NCBI GenBank assembly: GCA_021732045.1 | Contig: JAKFWK010000003.1 | Location: forward strand, 124,001 to 188,000 | Reading direction: 5' to 3' | Origin: Sulfurimonas sp. | Lineage (GTDB): Bacteria; Campylobacterota; Campylobacteria; Campylobacterales; Sulfurimonadaceae | Length of the DNA: 64,000 bases | Part shown: one piece after another, positions 10,162-20,251 of the stretch | How positions within the stretch are numbered: position 1 is the stretch's first letter | Layout of the letters: each line of letters begins with the position of its first letter | Translations under genes and position numbers: made by a program | Notes under the pieces: generated by a model | Told to the model about the DNA's origin: nothing | The model's input: only the letters and a program-made list of their open reading frames with translations | The model's database searches: none

Positions 10162-11577
10162 ATGGATGCAAAGATATTTTTTGGTTCAAACGAAACAGTC
10201 GGAGAGAGTTTTAGCCAGAGGAGAAGTCCATATAGCGGAGAGGTTGTTTCTCGTGCTCCAATCTGTCATGTGGAGGATGCAAAAAAAGCTCTTTTAATCG
10301 CTAAAGCTGCATCTAAAGAGGCGAAAAAAACTACACTCTCGCAACGATGTGATTGGCTTTTGGATGTAGTCCAGATGTTAAGAGAGCAGAAAGAGGATAT
10401 GGCAAAAACTATAACTGATGAGGTTGGTAAGCCTATCTCGTTTTCTCGAATTGAAGTTGAGAGATGTATCGAGACCATAACTCTAAGTGCTGAGACGATG
10501 CGAACGATGCACGGCGAGACTATAAATACGGACGCGACAAACAGCGGTAAAAAAACTCTTGCTTTTTTTAGACGAGAACCTGCAGGCGTTGTTGTGGCAA
10601 TCACGCCGTTTAATTTTCCGTTAAATCTTGTGGCTCATAAACTGGCTCCTGCTCTTGTAGCTGGCAATGCAGTTGTGTTAAAGCCGACCCCAGAGGCTCC
10701 ACTAACTGCGCATAAGTTCGCAAAACTTTTCATCCAGAGCAAGTACGCCATAAAAGATGCTCTAAGTGTTGTTTACGGCGATGCTGAGGTTGGAAGTGCT
10801 TTGGTTTCTAGCGATATTCCAAGAGTTATAAGTTTTACAGGAAGTGTGCCAGTTGGAGAGATTATTGTAAAAAGCGCGGGGATAAAAAAAGTCTCTTTGG
10901 AGCTTGGTGGAAATGCGGCGACTTTCATTGACAAAAGTGCCGATTTAGGCCATGCTGCCGCAAGATGTGCACTTGGTGCTTTTGTAAACTCAGGACAGGT
11001 CTGTATCTCACTTCAGCGCATTTATGTGCATAGCAAGATTTATGATGAGTTCGCCTCTTTGATGGCACAAGAGACAAAAAAACTAAAAGTTGGCTCGCCT
11101 TATGAAGATGATACTTTTATGGGACCACTTATTGATGATGATGCCGCAGTTCGTGCCATGAACTGGATTGAGAGTGCCACAAGTGAAGGAGCGTCCTCAC
11201 TACTTCCGCTCTATAGAGACGGCAGAATTTTTCATCCATGCGTTATGATAAATGTACAAGATGATATGAAAATCGTCTGTGAAGAGGTGTTCGCACCGAT
11301 AGTCTCACTCATAAAAGTAGATGATTTTGATGACGCACTTCCTCGGATAAATAACTCGCCATACGGTCTGCAATTTTCCATCTTTACAGATGATTTAACT
11401 CTGACAAAAAGAGCTATTGACGAGCTAGATGCTGGCGGAATTATTATAAACGATATGCCAACATTGCGCTTTGACATCCAACCATACGGCGGAGTAAAAC
11501 TAAGCGGAGTTGGGCGAGAAGGTCCACGATTTGCCATTGAAGAGATGAGCGAGATAAAGAGTGTTGTGATTTGCTAA
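10162..11577 (+). CDS. NAD(P)-dependent aldehyde dehydrogenase
   Basis: Oxidises an aldehyde to the carboxylate in the cytoplasm. The 471-residue protein has the cofactor and oxyanion region TPFNFPLNLVAHKLAP (about residue 150), the FTGSVPVGE turn (about 225), the general-base Glu in SLELGGNAAT (about 245) and the nucleophilic Cys in NSGQVCISLQR (about 280). The pattern recalls lactaldehyde or non-phosphorylating glyceraldehyde-3-phosphate dehydrogenases, but the substrate cannot be set from sequence alone. It is a single gene with a GGAGAG ribosome site and its own upstream gap. Confidence 0.88.
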   Translation: MDAKIFFGSNETVGESFSQRRSPYSGEVVSRAPICHVEDAKKALLIAKAASKEAKKTTLSQRCDWLLDVVQMLREQKEDMAKTITDEVGKPISFSRIEVERCIETITLSAETMRTMHGETINTDATNSGKKTLAFFRREPAGVVVAITPFNFPLNLVAHKLAPALVAGNAVVLKPTPEAPLTAHKFAKLFIQSKYAIKDALSVVYGDAEVGSALVSSDIPRVISFTGSVPVGEIIVKSAGIKKVSLELGGNAATFIDKSADLGHAAARCALGAFVNSGQVCISLQRIYVHSKIYDEFASLMAQETKKLKVGSPYEDDTFMGPLIDDDAAVRAMNWIESATSEGASSLLPLYRDGRIFHPCVMINVQDDMKIVCEEVFAPIVSLIKVDDFDDALPRINNSPYGLQFSIFTDDLTLTKRAIDELDAGGIIINDMPTLRFDIQPYGGVKLSGVGREGPRFAIEEMSEIKSVVIC

Positions 11578-11653
11578 TCTAGCTAGGGCGGACTGTTTTT
11601 AGAAAAATTTGCTACAATAATTACCATTTAATAAAAAATATTAAGGTTTCATA

Positions 11654-14584
11654 ATGGAATTTATAACTCTTGAGTCTATTTTATCTTCTATAAGTATAAG
11701 TTTTTATGTAACTGAACCCCTTTATGAAGCGTTAAAAGCAATGCAAGAGCATAAGATAAGCTCTGTTGTTGTGGTTGATGAGCATAGCAAACCTGTTGGA
11801 ATTTTCACAGAACATGACACTCTTCGTATAGTTTCAGAAAACATAGACACAGATAAAAGCTTGGGTGATGTGATGACTCCAAGCCCTTTTTGTATAGATC
11901 AATCTACTCATCTTCATGATGCTTATATGATTATGGAAGAGAAAGGTTATCGTCACCTGGTTGTTGTTGATAAAAATGGAATATTTGTCGGAATCATCAC
12001 GGAGGGTGATTTTCTTCGTCATATCGGTTTTGAAGAGCTCAATAAAATCAATGTTGTTGCAGATGTTATGAGCAAAACACCATTTACAGTATCCGATAAT
12101 GCGTCCGTTGAAGAAATAGTACTGTTGATGAAAAATCAAAAGTCTGATTATGTTGTTTTGATGAGTGGTGCAAAACCTGTTGGCATAGTTTCTGAACGGG
12201 ATATTTTACACTATTGTGGTCATGTAAAAAAGCCCTATAATAAATCTATTTTAAATCTGGCAAATTCTAAGCTTGAAACCATTACAAAAGATTTGTCTCT
12301 CTATGAAGCTACGGCGTTAATGACTAGACGCGGTGTACATCAGCTCATTGTTTTAGATGAAAATCAGGAACTTGTTGGCTCTTTGAGCCGCCATGATATT
12401 TTACGCGCTGTACATGGAAACTATTTTGATTTTTTAATTGGGCTTATTGATAATAAAAATAGTGTTATTTCAAAGCTTGAGAAAAATAAAAAAGAGTTAA
12501 AGAATGAAAAAGAGATTATCAATACAAGCAAACTGAAATACCAAAAGTTGTTTGAGTCAATTCATGACGGTATTTTACTTATTGATACAGTAACGCTAAA
12601 AGCGGTGGAGTTTAATTATGCGGCACATCATTGTCTTGGTTATACAGCAGAGGAGTTCGCTAATCTTACTATTTCAGATTATCAAAAAAATGAGTCACCT
12701 GAAGAAATTAATAGCCATATTGATAAAATCAAACAGAGTGGGTCGGATAGTTTTGAAACGGTTCATCATGCAAAAGATGGAAGACTTATAGATACATTCA
12801 TTGTTGTTTCAGTTATAAATATCTCTGGTACGAATTACATGATGGCCATTTATCGTGATATTAGTGAGCAAAAAGCAAAAGAGAAAGAGCTCTATCAAAA
12901 AGATAATGATTTTAACACTGCACAAGCTCTGGCGCATGTAGGTAGTTGGAAGTTTAATATACGAACAGAAGTTTTAGAATTTTCTGATGAGACATATAGA
13001 ATATTTGGAATAGAGATAGGTTTGCCAGTCTCTTATAAAATACTCTTTGAACATATATATCATGAAGATCTTGAAATGGTTATAAGAGCGTGGGAAGAGG
13101 CAATGTCAACAAGATACTATGATATGGAACATAGAATTATTGTTGATGGAGAGATAAGATGGGTACGAGAGTTTGCAAAATTTGAAGCAGATAAACATGA
13201 AAATGTTACTAATGTAATCGGAACAACCCAAGAGATAACACAAAGAAAATTGTATGAAAATCGGCTTGAAACACTAGCAAATTACGACACACTAACTGGT
13301 TTGGTTAATCGTTCATATTTGGTCTCACATCTTCAAAAAAGCATTAAGCAGGCAGATCGCACGAACAAACAAATAGCACTTCTTATTTTTGACTTGGATC
13401 GCTTTAAAGATATCAATGACAGTTATGGACACAACGCTGGGGATGAGCTTTTAAAACAGGTAGCGGATAGATTTTCCATGCGTCTTAGAGGAGGAGATAT
13501 TGTCAGCCGTTTGGGTGGTGATGAGTTTGCTATTATACTTAAAGATATTACCAACACCGAAGATGCTGGGCGAATTGCACAGGAGATGATAGAGAGTTTG
13601 TCGGCGGAGTATAAACTCTCAGGAGGTATTTCGGTGCATATAGGTTCAAGCGTTGGGATTGTTCTGTTTCCAGATAATGCAAAAGATGCCTTTACTCTTC
13701 TGCAATATGCCGATGCTGCTCTTTATAAAGCCAAAGCAGAGGGGCGTGGAATATATTGTTACTACACAGATGAGCTTACGGACCTTGCGAAAAAAAGGCT
13801 CAAGTGTGAGGAGCATCTTCGCAAGGCAGTAGTCAATAGTGAATTTGAGGTCTATTATCAGCCTCAAGTGCACATTAAATCGGGGCGAATTTTAGGTGCA
13901 GAAGCACTCATAAGATGGAACCATCCAGAACGAGGCATGGTGTCTCCGGCGGAATTTATCCCAATTGCTGAAGATACTGGTTTAATTAACGAGATTGGTG
14001 AGTGGATATTAAATGAGACATGCAGACAGGGGAAGATTTGGCTTGACCTTGGTTATCGTCTTGTTTTAGCAGTTAATCTCTCGGCACATCAAGTGCGCTA
14101 TACAAATGTTCCTCTGATTGTGGAAAAAGCACTTAAAAAGAGTGGCTATCATGCAGATAAGCTAGAGCTTGAACTAACAGAGAGCGCTTTAATGCAAAGA
14201 GAAGAGGAGACAGTACAGATGCTCCATACCCTTAGAGCAAAGGGTATTAGGCTTGCGATTGATGATTTTGGCACTGGCTACTCATCTTTGAGTTATCTAA
14301 AACGATTCCCAATTGATGTTCTTAAAATAGACAAAAGTTTTATAGATGATATCCCTTATGAGAGCGATGATATGGCAATTGTAACGGCAATTATTGCTAT
14401 GGGGAAAGCGTTAAATTTCCAAGTTCTTGCCGAGGGTGTTGAGTATGCTGAACAACTTGAGTTTTTAAAAGAAAAAAGGTGTACGATGTATCAAGGGTAT
14501 TTCAAAAGCGAACCAATCCCAGCAAAAGAGTTTGAAATACTTCTAAATACACAAAAGAATTGTGAAATAGACTTTATAATCTAA
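11654..14584 (+). CDS. CBS-PAS-GGDEF-EAL cyclic-di-GMP signalling protein
   Basis: A 976-residue cytoplasmic sensor that may make and/or break c-di-GMP. In order: four CBS motifs (about residues 8-250, two Bateman modules that usually bind adenosine nucleotides), a short charged coil (about 265-290), two PAS domains (about 290-400 and 410-530), GGDEF (about 535-700) and EAL (about 715-965). The cyclase motif is intact (LGGDEF near 621), with an RxxD inhibitory site five residues upstream. The EAL domain has EALIRW near 750, ELTESAL, IDDFGTGYSS and a late LAEGVE, so it also looks catalytic. No transmembrane segment is seen. CBS input suggests a link between energy charge and c-di-GMP; this is inference. 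Confidence 0.92.
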   Translation: MEFITLESILSSISISFYVTEPLYEALKAMQEHKISSVVVVDEHSKPVGIFTEHDTLRIVSENIDTDKSLGDVMTPSPFCIDQSTHLHDAYMIMEEKGYRHLVVVDKNGIFVGIITEGDFLRHIGFEELNKINVVADVMSKTPFTVSDNASVEEIVLLMKNQKSDYVVLMSGAKPVGIVSERDILHYCGHVKKPYNKSILNLANSKLETITKDLSLYEATALMTRRGVHQLIVLDENQELVGSLSRHDILRAVHGNYFDFLIGLIDNKNSVISKLEKNKKELKNEKEIINTSKLKYQKLFESIHDGILLIDTVTLKAVEFNYAAHHCLGYTAEEFANLTISDYQKNESPEEINSHIDKIKQSGSDSFETVHHAKDGRLIDTFIVVSVINISGTNYMMAIYRDISEQKAKEKELYQKDNDFNTAQALAHVGSWKFNIRTEVLEFSDETYRIFGIEIGLPVSYKILFEHIYHEDLEMVIRAWEEAMSTRYYDMEHRIIVDGEIRWVREFAKFEADKHENVTNVIGTTQEITQRKLYENRLETLANYDTLTGLVNRSYLVSHLQKSIKQADRTNKQIALLIFDLDRFKDINDSYGHNAGDELLKQVADRFSMRLRGGDIVSRLGGDEFAIILKDITNTEDAGRIAQEMIESLSAEYKLSGGISVHIGSSVGIVLFPDNAKDAFTLLQYADAALYKAKAEGRGIYCYYTDELTDLAKKRLKCEEHLRKAVVNSEFEVYYQPQVHIKSGRILGAEALIRWNHPERGMVSPAEFIPIAEDTGLINEIGEWILNETCRQGKIWLDLGYRLVLAVNLSAHQVRYTNVPLIVEKALKKSGYHADKLELELTESALMQREEETVQMLHTLRAKGIRLAIDDFGTGYSSLSYLKRFPIDVLKIDKSFIDDIPYESDDMAIVTAIIAMGKALNFQVLAEGVEYAEQLEFLKEKRCTMYQGYFKSEPIPAKEFEILLNTQKNCEIDFII

Positions 14585-14688
14585 ATATATTTTTGCCTTT
14601 ATAGATTTAACTAACAGCTATGTCGGCTTAATCGTTTTTAATTAGGTGATATTATTGCATAGCTTTTTTATTTCTATACGGAGAGTAT

Positions 14689-16290
14689 ATGTTAAACCTT
14701 TTCAACCGCACACACAGTAGCAGAACTGTAATTATTGCTGTCTCATTTTTTTGGATTTTTTTCACTAACTTTACATTTTTCAACCATGTTTTAAAAATCT
14801 ATCCACCATCATTGTTAAATAGTATCTCGATTTTTTCATTAACAATTGTACTTTTATCCACAACTATTTTAATTTTAACGCTAATCGTTAATCGATGGAT
14901 TTTTAAACCATTTATGATTATCTTGTTGATGGTTACAGCCTCTGTTGCCTATTTTATGGATAGTTATGACATCGTCGTAGACACTCATATGATAACAAAT
15001 ATTATGCAGACGAACTTTAACGAATCGGCTGATTTGTTTAGCTTGAAGATGGTTGCTTATATTTTATTTCTTGGAGTTCTGCCATCTTGGATTGTATATA
15101 AACTACAAATCACACATCTTCCATATAAAAAACAGATAATCTCTGACATCAAGACAGTTGCTCTGATTGTGGTAATTGTGGCTGCAACAATACTTACTTT
15201 TAGCAAGTTTTACACCTCATTTTTTAGAGAACATAAACCACTTCGTTACTATGCAAACCCATCTTTTTGTCTCTACTCAGTCGGAAAATCGGTCTCTGAT
15301 GCTTGTTCTTATGAGAGCAAGGAGCTAAAACTAATCGGACAAGATGCCAAAATTTCTTCAAATGATAAAAATAGAAAATTGATTATTTTAGTTGTCGGAG
15401 AGTCGGCTAGAGCTGACCATTTTTCACTAAATGGCTATTCGCGAGAGACAAATCCACTTCTAAAAAAAGAGGATATTATAAATTTTTCTGACTTTACTTC
15501 ATGTGGAACTGAAACGGCGGTATCTGTGCCATGTATGTTCTCTTCGTTTGGACGAAAAGAGTATGAAGGAAAAAAAGCTCTATATACTGAGAATGTTTTA
15601 GATGTTTTTACCCACGCTGGAGCAAATGTTTTATGGCGTGATAATAACTCCGACTCAAAAGGAGTGGCACTTAGAGTCCCATATGAGGATTTTAAATTAC
15701 CAAAAAATAATACAATGTGCAGTGATGGAGAGTGCCGTGACGAGGGAATGCTTGTAGGACTTCAAAAGTATATAGACGCTCATCCAAAAGGAGATATTGT
15801 TATAGTTCTTCATCAGATGGGAAATCATGGACCGGCTTACTATAAGCGCTATCCTAAAGAGTTTGAGAAGTTCACCCCAGTTTGTAAAACCAACCAGCTT
15901 GAGCAGTGCACACAAGCCGAAATCACTAACGCTTATGACAATGTCATACTCTATACGGACTACTTTCTATCTAAAGTTATTGGACTATTGAAACAAAATG
16001 ATAACTCTTTTGGTACAGCGATGTTTTATGTGAGTGATCATGGTGAATCTCTGGGAGAAAATGGGCTTTACTTGCACGGCTTCCCATACGCTATTGCGCC
16101 AGATACACAAAAGCATGTACCTGCTGTTATGTGGTTTGGAAAACAGTTTAAAGTTAACAAAGATAAGTTAGCAAAAAAAGCCAAAGAGTCTTTGAGTCAC
16201 GACGCATATTTTCATACAGTACTGAATCTTTTGGATGTAAACACAACAGTATATAAACCGGAGTTAAGTATCTTAAATGGTATCCATTAA
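14689..16290 (+). CDS. eptA: Lipid A phosphoethanolamine transferase, EptA-like
   Basis: Transfers phosphoethanolamine to lipid A or core at the periplasmic face of the inner membrane, usually lowering cationic-peptide binding. The 533-residue protein has about five N-terminal transmembrane segments (residues 1-180) and a sulfatase-fold domain. VVGESARADHFSLNGYSRET holds the first metal ligand, SCGTETAVSVPCMF the nucleophilic Thr and conserved Cys, and SDHGESLGENGLYLHG the distal metal ligands. It overlaps the following PAP2 gene by 14 bp, so the two are probably cotranslated. Other sugar targets are possible within this family. Confidence 0.85.
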   Translation: MLNLFNRTHSSRTVIIAVSFFWIFFTNFTFFNHVLKIYPPSLLNSISIFSLTIVLLSTTILILTLIVNRWIFKPFMIILLMVTASVAYFMDSYDIVVDTHMITNIMQTNFNESADLFSLKMVAYILFLGVLPSWIVYKLQITHLPYKKQIISDIKTVALIVVIVAATILTFSKFYTSFFREHKPLRYYANPSFCLYSVGKSVSDACSYESKELKLIGQDAKISSNDKNRKLIILVVGESARADHFSLNGYSRETNPLLKKEDIINFSDFTSCGTETAVSVPCMFSSFGRKEYEGKKALYTENVLDVFTHAGANVLWRDNNSDSKGVALRVPYEDFKLPKNNTMCSDGECRDEGMLVGLQKYIDAHPKGDIVIVLHQMGNHGPAYYKRYPKEFEKFTPVCKTNQLEQCTQAEITNAYDNVILYTDYFLSKVIGLLKQNDNSFGTAMFYVSDHGESLGENGLYLHGFPYAIAPDTQKHVPAVMWFGKQFKVNKDKLAKKAKESLSHDAYFHTVLNLLDVNTTVYKPELSILNGIH

Positions 16291-16972
16291 ATCCATATTT
16301 ATTACGCTCCTTTTTTTAGCTGGAGCTATTATATTTTTTGGATTAAGCGGTATTGATGTCTGGGTACAGAGCCATTTTTACAATTCAGCAACTCACTTAT
16401 GGATAGTAACTAAAGATGAGACTGTTTTAAAGTTTCTCTTTTATGATGGGATAAAATTTGCCATCATTATCTTCAATGTGCTACTGCTTTTTGTGCTTAT
16501 TTTTGGCTACAAAAAGCCACTTATAAAGCAGTATCGTAGAGCGCTTATAATCATTGTAGCATCAGTAATCTTTGTTCCGTTTTTAGTTGGAAGTCTAAAA
16601 GATGTTACAAATATGCCATGCCCTAAAAATCTGGTAAGATTCGGCGGAGACCATCCAGATACCTGCGTGTGGAAGAGATACAGCATTGAGCTTTATAAAA
16701 AAAATAAAATAAAATGCTGGCCAGCAGGACACGCAAGCGGCGGATTTGCTCTTTTATCTCTAGTTTTTCTCTTTGGTTCTTTTAAAAGAAGAGCCATAGC
16801 AGCAACAGTTGCCATGAGCATCGGATGGAGCATGGGAATCTACAAAATGCTAATAGGAGATCATTTCTTAAGTCATACAATTATCACTATGATTATGGCA
16901 TGGTTGATAATTTTGTGTATTGTTCGCTTGGTTGATTATATAGATAGTAAAAAAGGTTTTTTAGCGCGGTAG
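16277..16972 (+). CDS. PAP2-family membrane phosphatase, candidate lipid A phosphatase
   Basis: Integral-membrane acid phosphatase, 231 residues with about six hydrophobic segments. PAP2 motif 2 is visible as PAGHASGG (about residues 150-157), and a motif 3 variant as KMLIGDHFLSHT, where a Lys stands where Arg is usual. The start lies inside the end of the eptA-like gene. In Helicobacter pylori a lipid A 1-phosphatase (LpxE) gene neighbours EptA, and the two enzymes act in sequence: phosphate removal, then phosphoethanolamine addition. The same logic is inferred here. Undecaprenyl pyrophosphate or phosphatidylglycerophosphate remain alternative substrates. Confidence 0.75.
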   Translation: MVSIKSIFITLLFLAGAIIFFGLSGIDVWVQSHFYNSATHLWIVTKDETVLKFLFYDGIKFAIIIFNVLLLFVLIFGYKKPLIKQYRRALIIIVASVIFVPFLVGSLKDVTNMPCPKNLVRFGGDHPDTCVWKRYSIELYKKNKIKCWPAGHASGGFALLSLVFLFGSFKRRAIAATVAMSIGWSMGIYKMLIGDHFLSHTIITMIMAWLIILCIVRLVDYIDSKKGFLAR

Positions 16973-17019
16973 CTAAGCCACTACTTTGACTATTTTTTTA
17001 TTTTCATCCCTTTTAGATG

Positions 17020-17048
17020 GAATACTTTGTTTTATTAAAAAAGTATTC
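17020..17048 (+). terminator. Hairpin downstream of the eptA/PAP2 pair
   Basis: GAATACTTT pairs perfectly with AAAGTATTC around an AT-rich 11-base loop, about 50 bp after the PAP2 stop. It may end the lipid A operon. The stem is AT-rich and no U run follows. Confidence 0.4.
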
Positions 17049-17101
17049 TCAAGGATATTAACAAGTGTCTACAAAATTGGGGTCATTCCATATAGAGTAT
17101 G

Positions 17102-17157
17102 AAAATAGTTTATTGGCACGGTGGTTAAACTATCGCATAAACTATTTTAGATATAAT
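17102..17157 (+). promoter_or_regulatory. alaS promoter with repeated TAAACTAT operator-like boxes
   Basis: TAAACTAT occurs at 17126-17133 and 17138-17145, a direct repeat with 12-bp period. A third copy is inverted at 17105-17112, inside a perfect 12-bp inverted repeat (17102-17113 with 17137-17148). A TATAAT -10 box follows at 17152-17157, 32 bases before the alaS ATG. The arrangement looks like a regulator site over the -35 region, or an RNA hairpin if transcription begins earlier. The binding protein is unknown. Confidence 0.45.
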
Positions 17158-17188
17158 CGCACAATTTTATAAAATAAGAGAAGTAACA

Positions 17189-19741
17189 ATGGATATTAGA
17201 GAAGAATTTTTAAGATTTTTTGAGTCAAAGAACCACAACAGAGTGGCTTCTGCGCCACTTGTTCCAGATGATGCAACACTGCTTTTTAATAATGCGGGTA
17301 TGGTGCCGTTTAAGTCAATTTTTACAGGCGAAATCCCAATTCCATCAAATCCTCGCGCGACTTCATGCCAAACATGTATTCGTGCAGGTGGAAAACATAA
17401 CGACCTTGAAAATGTCGGCTATACGGCAAGACACCACACATTTTTTGAGATGCTTGGAAATTTTAGTTTTGGCAACTACTTTAAAGAAGATGCAATCGAT
17501 TATGCGTGGGAGTTTATAACAGAGGTCATAAAACTTCCAAAAGAGAAACTTTGGGTAACGGTTCATGAAAGTGATGATGAAGCTGAACTTCTTTGGCAAA
17601 AATATATGCCTTTAGAGAAAATCATGAGACTCGGCGATAAAGATAATTTTTGGCAAATGGGCGACACGGGACCATGTGGCCCTTGTAGCGAGATTTTTTA
17701 TGATCAAGGTGCGGAGAATTTTTCTGGCCCTGAGGATTATATGGGTGGTGACGGAGATAGATTTTTAGAGATTTGGAACTTGGTGTTTATGCAGTTTGAG
17801 AGAAGTGCAGATGGTACGCTAACTCCGCTTCCAAAGCCTTCAATCGACACAGGTATGGGACTAGAAAGAGTAGTAGCCATCAGTGAGGGTGCAACAAGTA
17901 ACTACAGTTCATCTCTTTTTATGCCAATTATCAACAAAGTAGAGGAGCTTATCGGTAAAGAGTATGTTTACACGACTGGCGCATCTTATCGCGTTATAGC
18001 TGACCATATAAGAACTGTTCTTTTTCTTCTTGCACAAGGTACAAACTTCTCAAACGAGGGGCGGGGTTATGTCCTTCGCCGTATTCTTCGCCGTGCAGTA
18101 AGACATGGCTATTTGTTAGGATTTAGTGCGCCGTTTATGTATAAACTTGTAGATACGGTTATCTCTATTATGGGGAGTGAATATGAGTATTTGGCGCAAA
18201 AATCAAATGTAGTAAAAGAGCAGATTGAACTTGAAGAGGCTAGATTTTTCAAAACTATCGCGTCTGGGATTGAGCTTTTTAACGAAGAGCTAAAAGATAC
18301 AAAAGATATTTTTAGTGGCGAAGTAGCGTTTAAACTTTATGATACTTTTGGTTTTCCACTTGATTTAACCGAAGATATGCTCAGAGAGAAAAACTTAGCG
18401 CTTGATACTGCAAAGTTTGAGGAGCTGATGTTAGAGCAGAGAACTCGCGCAAAAGCTGCTTGGAAAGGTAGTGGAGATGACGCTGTTCATGGAGACTTTA
18501 AAGAGCTTTTAGAGAAGTTCGGTGAAAATAGTTTTGTTGGATATGAGTCTGTAAACCACTCAGGAAAAGTCCAAGCACTTTTAGACGAGCAATATCATCA
18601 TGTAGAGAAACTCTCAAGCAATCAAAAAGGGTGGATATTTTTAGATAAAACTCCTTTTTATGCCCAAAGTGGCGGACAGTGTGGTGATTTAGGAGAGCTT
18701 AAAGGTCTTGCAAAAGTAGTGGATACAAAAAAATTCTTTGGACTTAACTTGTCGCAAGTAGAAGCTGTAAATGAGATAAAAGTCGGAGATACCATCGAGG
18801 CAGTTGTAGATATTTCAAGAAACGAGATAACAAAACATCACTCAGCAACACACCTTCTTCATGCGGTTTTATATGATGTTTTAGGCGACCATATCTCTCA
18901 GGCTGGTTCGCTTGTGGAAGCAGATAGACTTAGATTTGACTTCTCGCATCCAAAAGCTCTGACACACGAAGAGTTAGTCGAGATAGAGACAAGAGTAAAC
19001 AATGAGATATTGAGGGCAGTAGCAGGAAAAACAGAGGTTATGAGCATAGATGATGCCAAAAAATCTGGTGCAAAAGCTCAATTTGGCGAGAAATATGGCG
19101 ATGAGGTTCGAGTTGTTAGCTTTGGCGATACAAGCGTCGAGTTTTGTGGCGGTGTTCATGTAAATAACACTGCGGTTATCGGCTCATTTATCATCACAAA
19201 AGAGAGTGGAGTTTCAGCCGGTGTTAGACGCATCGAAGCAGTTTGCGGAAATGCAGCGTATCAGCACTTTGCGCAACAAAGAGTGCTTATCAAAGAGATT
19301 CAGGCTGAAGTTAAAAACCTGGATGTTTTAGCTGGAATCACAAGACTAAAAACAAATATTCAAGAGCTTAAAAAAGAGCTTCATGATGCTCAAAACAGCA
19401 TAAAAGTAGAGATTTCATCAACTCTTTTAAATGGTGTTTGTGTTGTCGTGGATGAACTTGTTGGTGGCGGAGATGTTAAAGAGAAGATTGACGAGCTTAA
19501 AAACAAAAACGAAAAACTTTGCGCGATGCTTTTTCAAGTAAAAGATGACAAAGTGATAATTGCCGCAGGCGTTAAAGGCTGTGATGCAAAAGCTGGAGAT
19601 TGGATAAAAAATATTGCTCCAATTTTAGGTGGTGGTGGCGGTGGTCGAGCTGATTTTGCCCAAGCAGGTGGAAAAGATATAACTAAAATAGCAGAGGCAA
19701 AAGAGGCTTCACTTGACTATATAACGGCTCTTCTTTCATAG
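17189..19741 (+). CDS. alaS: Alanyl-tRNA synthetase
   Basis: Charges tRNA-Ala. The 850-residue length is normal. The N-terminal class II core includes [12 protein letters not shown] and [15 protein letters not shown]. The editing domain has the zinc-site [12 protein letters not shown] (about residues 550-562) and CGGVHV (about 653). The C-terminal C-Ala domain ends in the glycine-rich [16 protein letters not shown]. It leads a co-directional run through the PBP1A gene with very short gaps or overlaps. Its promoter region carries unusual repeats. Confidence 0.97.
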   Translation: MDIREEFLRFFESKNHNRVASAPLVPDDATLLFNNAGMVPFKSIFTGEIPIPSNPRATSCQTCIRAGGKHNDLENVGYTARHHTFFEMLGNFSFGNYFKEDAIDYAWEFITEVIKLPKEKLWVTVHESDDEAELLWQKYMPLEKIMRLGDKDNFWQMGDTGPCGPCSEIFYDQGAENFSGPEDYMGGDGDRFLEIWNLVFMQFERSADGTLTPLPKPSIDTGMGLERVVAISEGATSNYSSSLFMPIINKVEELIGKEYVYTTGASYRVIADHIRTVLFLLAQGTNFSNEGRGYVLRRILRRAVRHGYLLGFSAPFMYKLVDTVISIMGSEYEYLAQKSNVVKEQIELEEARFFKTIASGIELFNEELKDTKDIFSGEVAFKLYDTFGFPLDLTEDMLREKNLALDTAKFEELMLEQRTRAKAAWKGSGDDAVHGDFKELLEKFGENSFVGYESVNHSGKVQALLDEQYHHVEKLSSNQKGWIFLDKTPFYAQSGGQCGDLGELKGLAKVVDTKKFFGLNLSQVEAVNEIKVGDTIEAVVDISRNEITKHHSATHLLHAVLYDVLGDHISQAGSLVEADRLRFDFSHPKALTHEELVEIETRVNNEILRAVAGKTEVMSIDDAKKSGAKAQFGEKYGDEVRVVSFGDTSVEFCGGVHVNNTAVIGSFIITKESGVSAGVRRIEAVCGNAAYQHFAQQRVLIKEIQAEVKNLDVLAGITRLKTNIQELKKELHDAQNSIKVEISSTLLNGVCVVVDELVGGGDVKEKIDELKNKNEKLCAMLFQVKDDKVIIAAGVKGCDAKAGDWIKNIAPILGGGGGGRADFAQAGGKDITKIAEAKEASLDYITALLS

Positions 19742-19768
19742 TAAAAACCAAAAAACAAGGAAAAACAG

Positions 19769-20251
19769 ATGGAAGCATTTTTTAATGAATATAAGACAAT
19801 TATAGTTTTTTTACATGTTATAAGCGGTGTTGTATGGATTGGTGGAATGGTTGCTATGCGCTATGCTGCCCATCCATCATTTATAAAGATTGAGTCTCCT
19901 GCAAAAAGATTAGAGTTAATAGCAGACGCACTTGGGCGACTCTTTAAAATCGTTATCCCATTTGTCATAACACTAATAATTACGGCCATTATTATGATAA
20001 AAGGCTATTCGTTATCACAAAGCGATTTGTCGGTTTTTTCACATGCTAAAGAGGGTATTTGGAGCATGATGTTTATAAATATTATGGTTATGATTTATAG
20101 AAAAAATCTAGCGCAAAAACTTCTTCATAAAGGAGATTTTGTTGGTGCTAAAAATCAACTCGCACTCATAGGAAGCGTTATGGTGCCAGTAAATATTGGT
20201 CTTGGTGTGGTTGCTATCTTCTTGGGTACATACCTATCGGGTAGTCTGTAG
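19769..20251 (+). CDS. Four-helix membrane protein, CopD-like
   Basis: A 160-residue integral membrane protein with about four hydrophobic segments. The first carries FLHVISGVVWIGGMVAMRY, a pattern with His and Trp shared by CopD/DUF2269-like proteins that may bind heme or metal. The stop overlaps the GTG start of maf (TAGTG), so the two are translationally coupled. Function is not known. Confidence 0.6.
   Translation: MEAFFNEYKTIIVFLHVISGVVWIGGMVAMRYAAHPSFIKIESPAKRLELIADALGRLFKIVIPFVITLIITAIIMIKGYSLSQSDLSVFSHAKEGIWSMMFINIMVMIYRKNLAQKLLHKGDFVGAKNQLALIGSVMVPVNIGLGVVAIFLGTYLSGSL

Noticed and set aside
17114..17130. Sigma-54-like TGGCAC upstream of alaS
   Set aside because: The -24 half matches, but the -12 half reads TTAAA where TTGC is needed, and a good TATAAT lies downstream.
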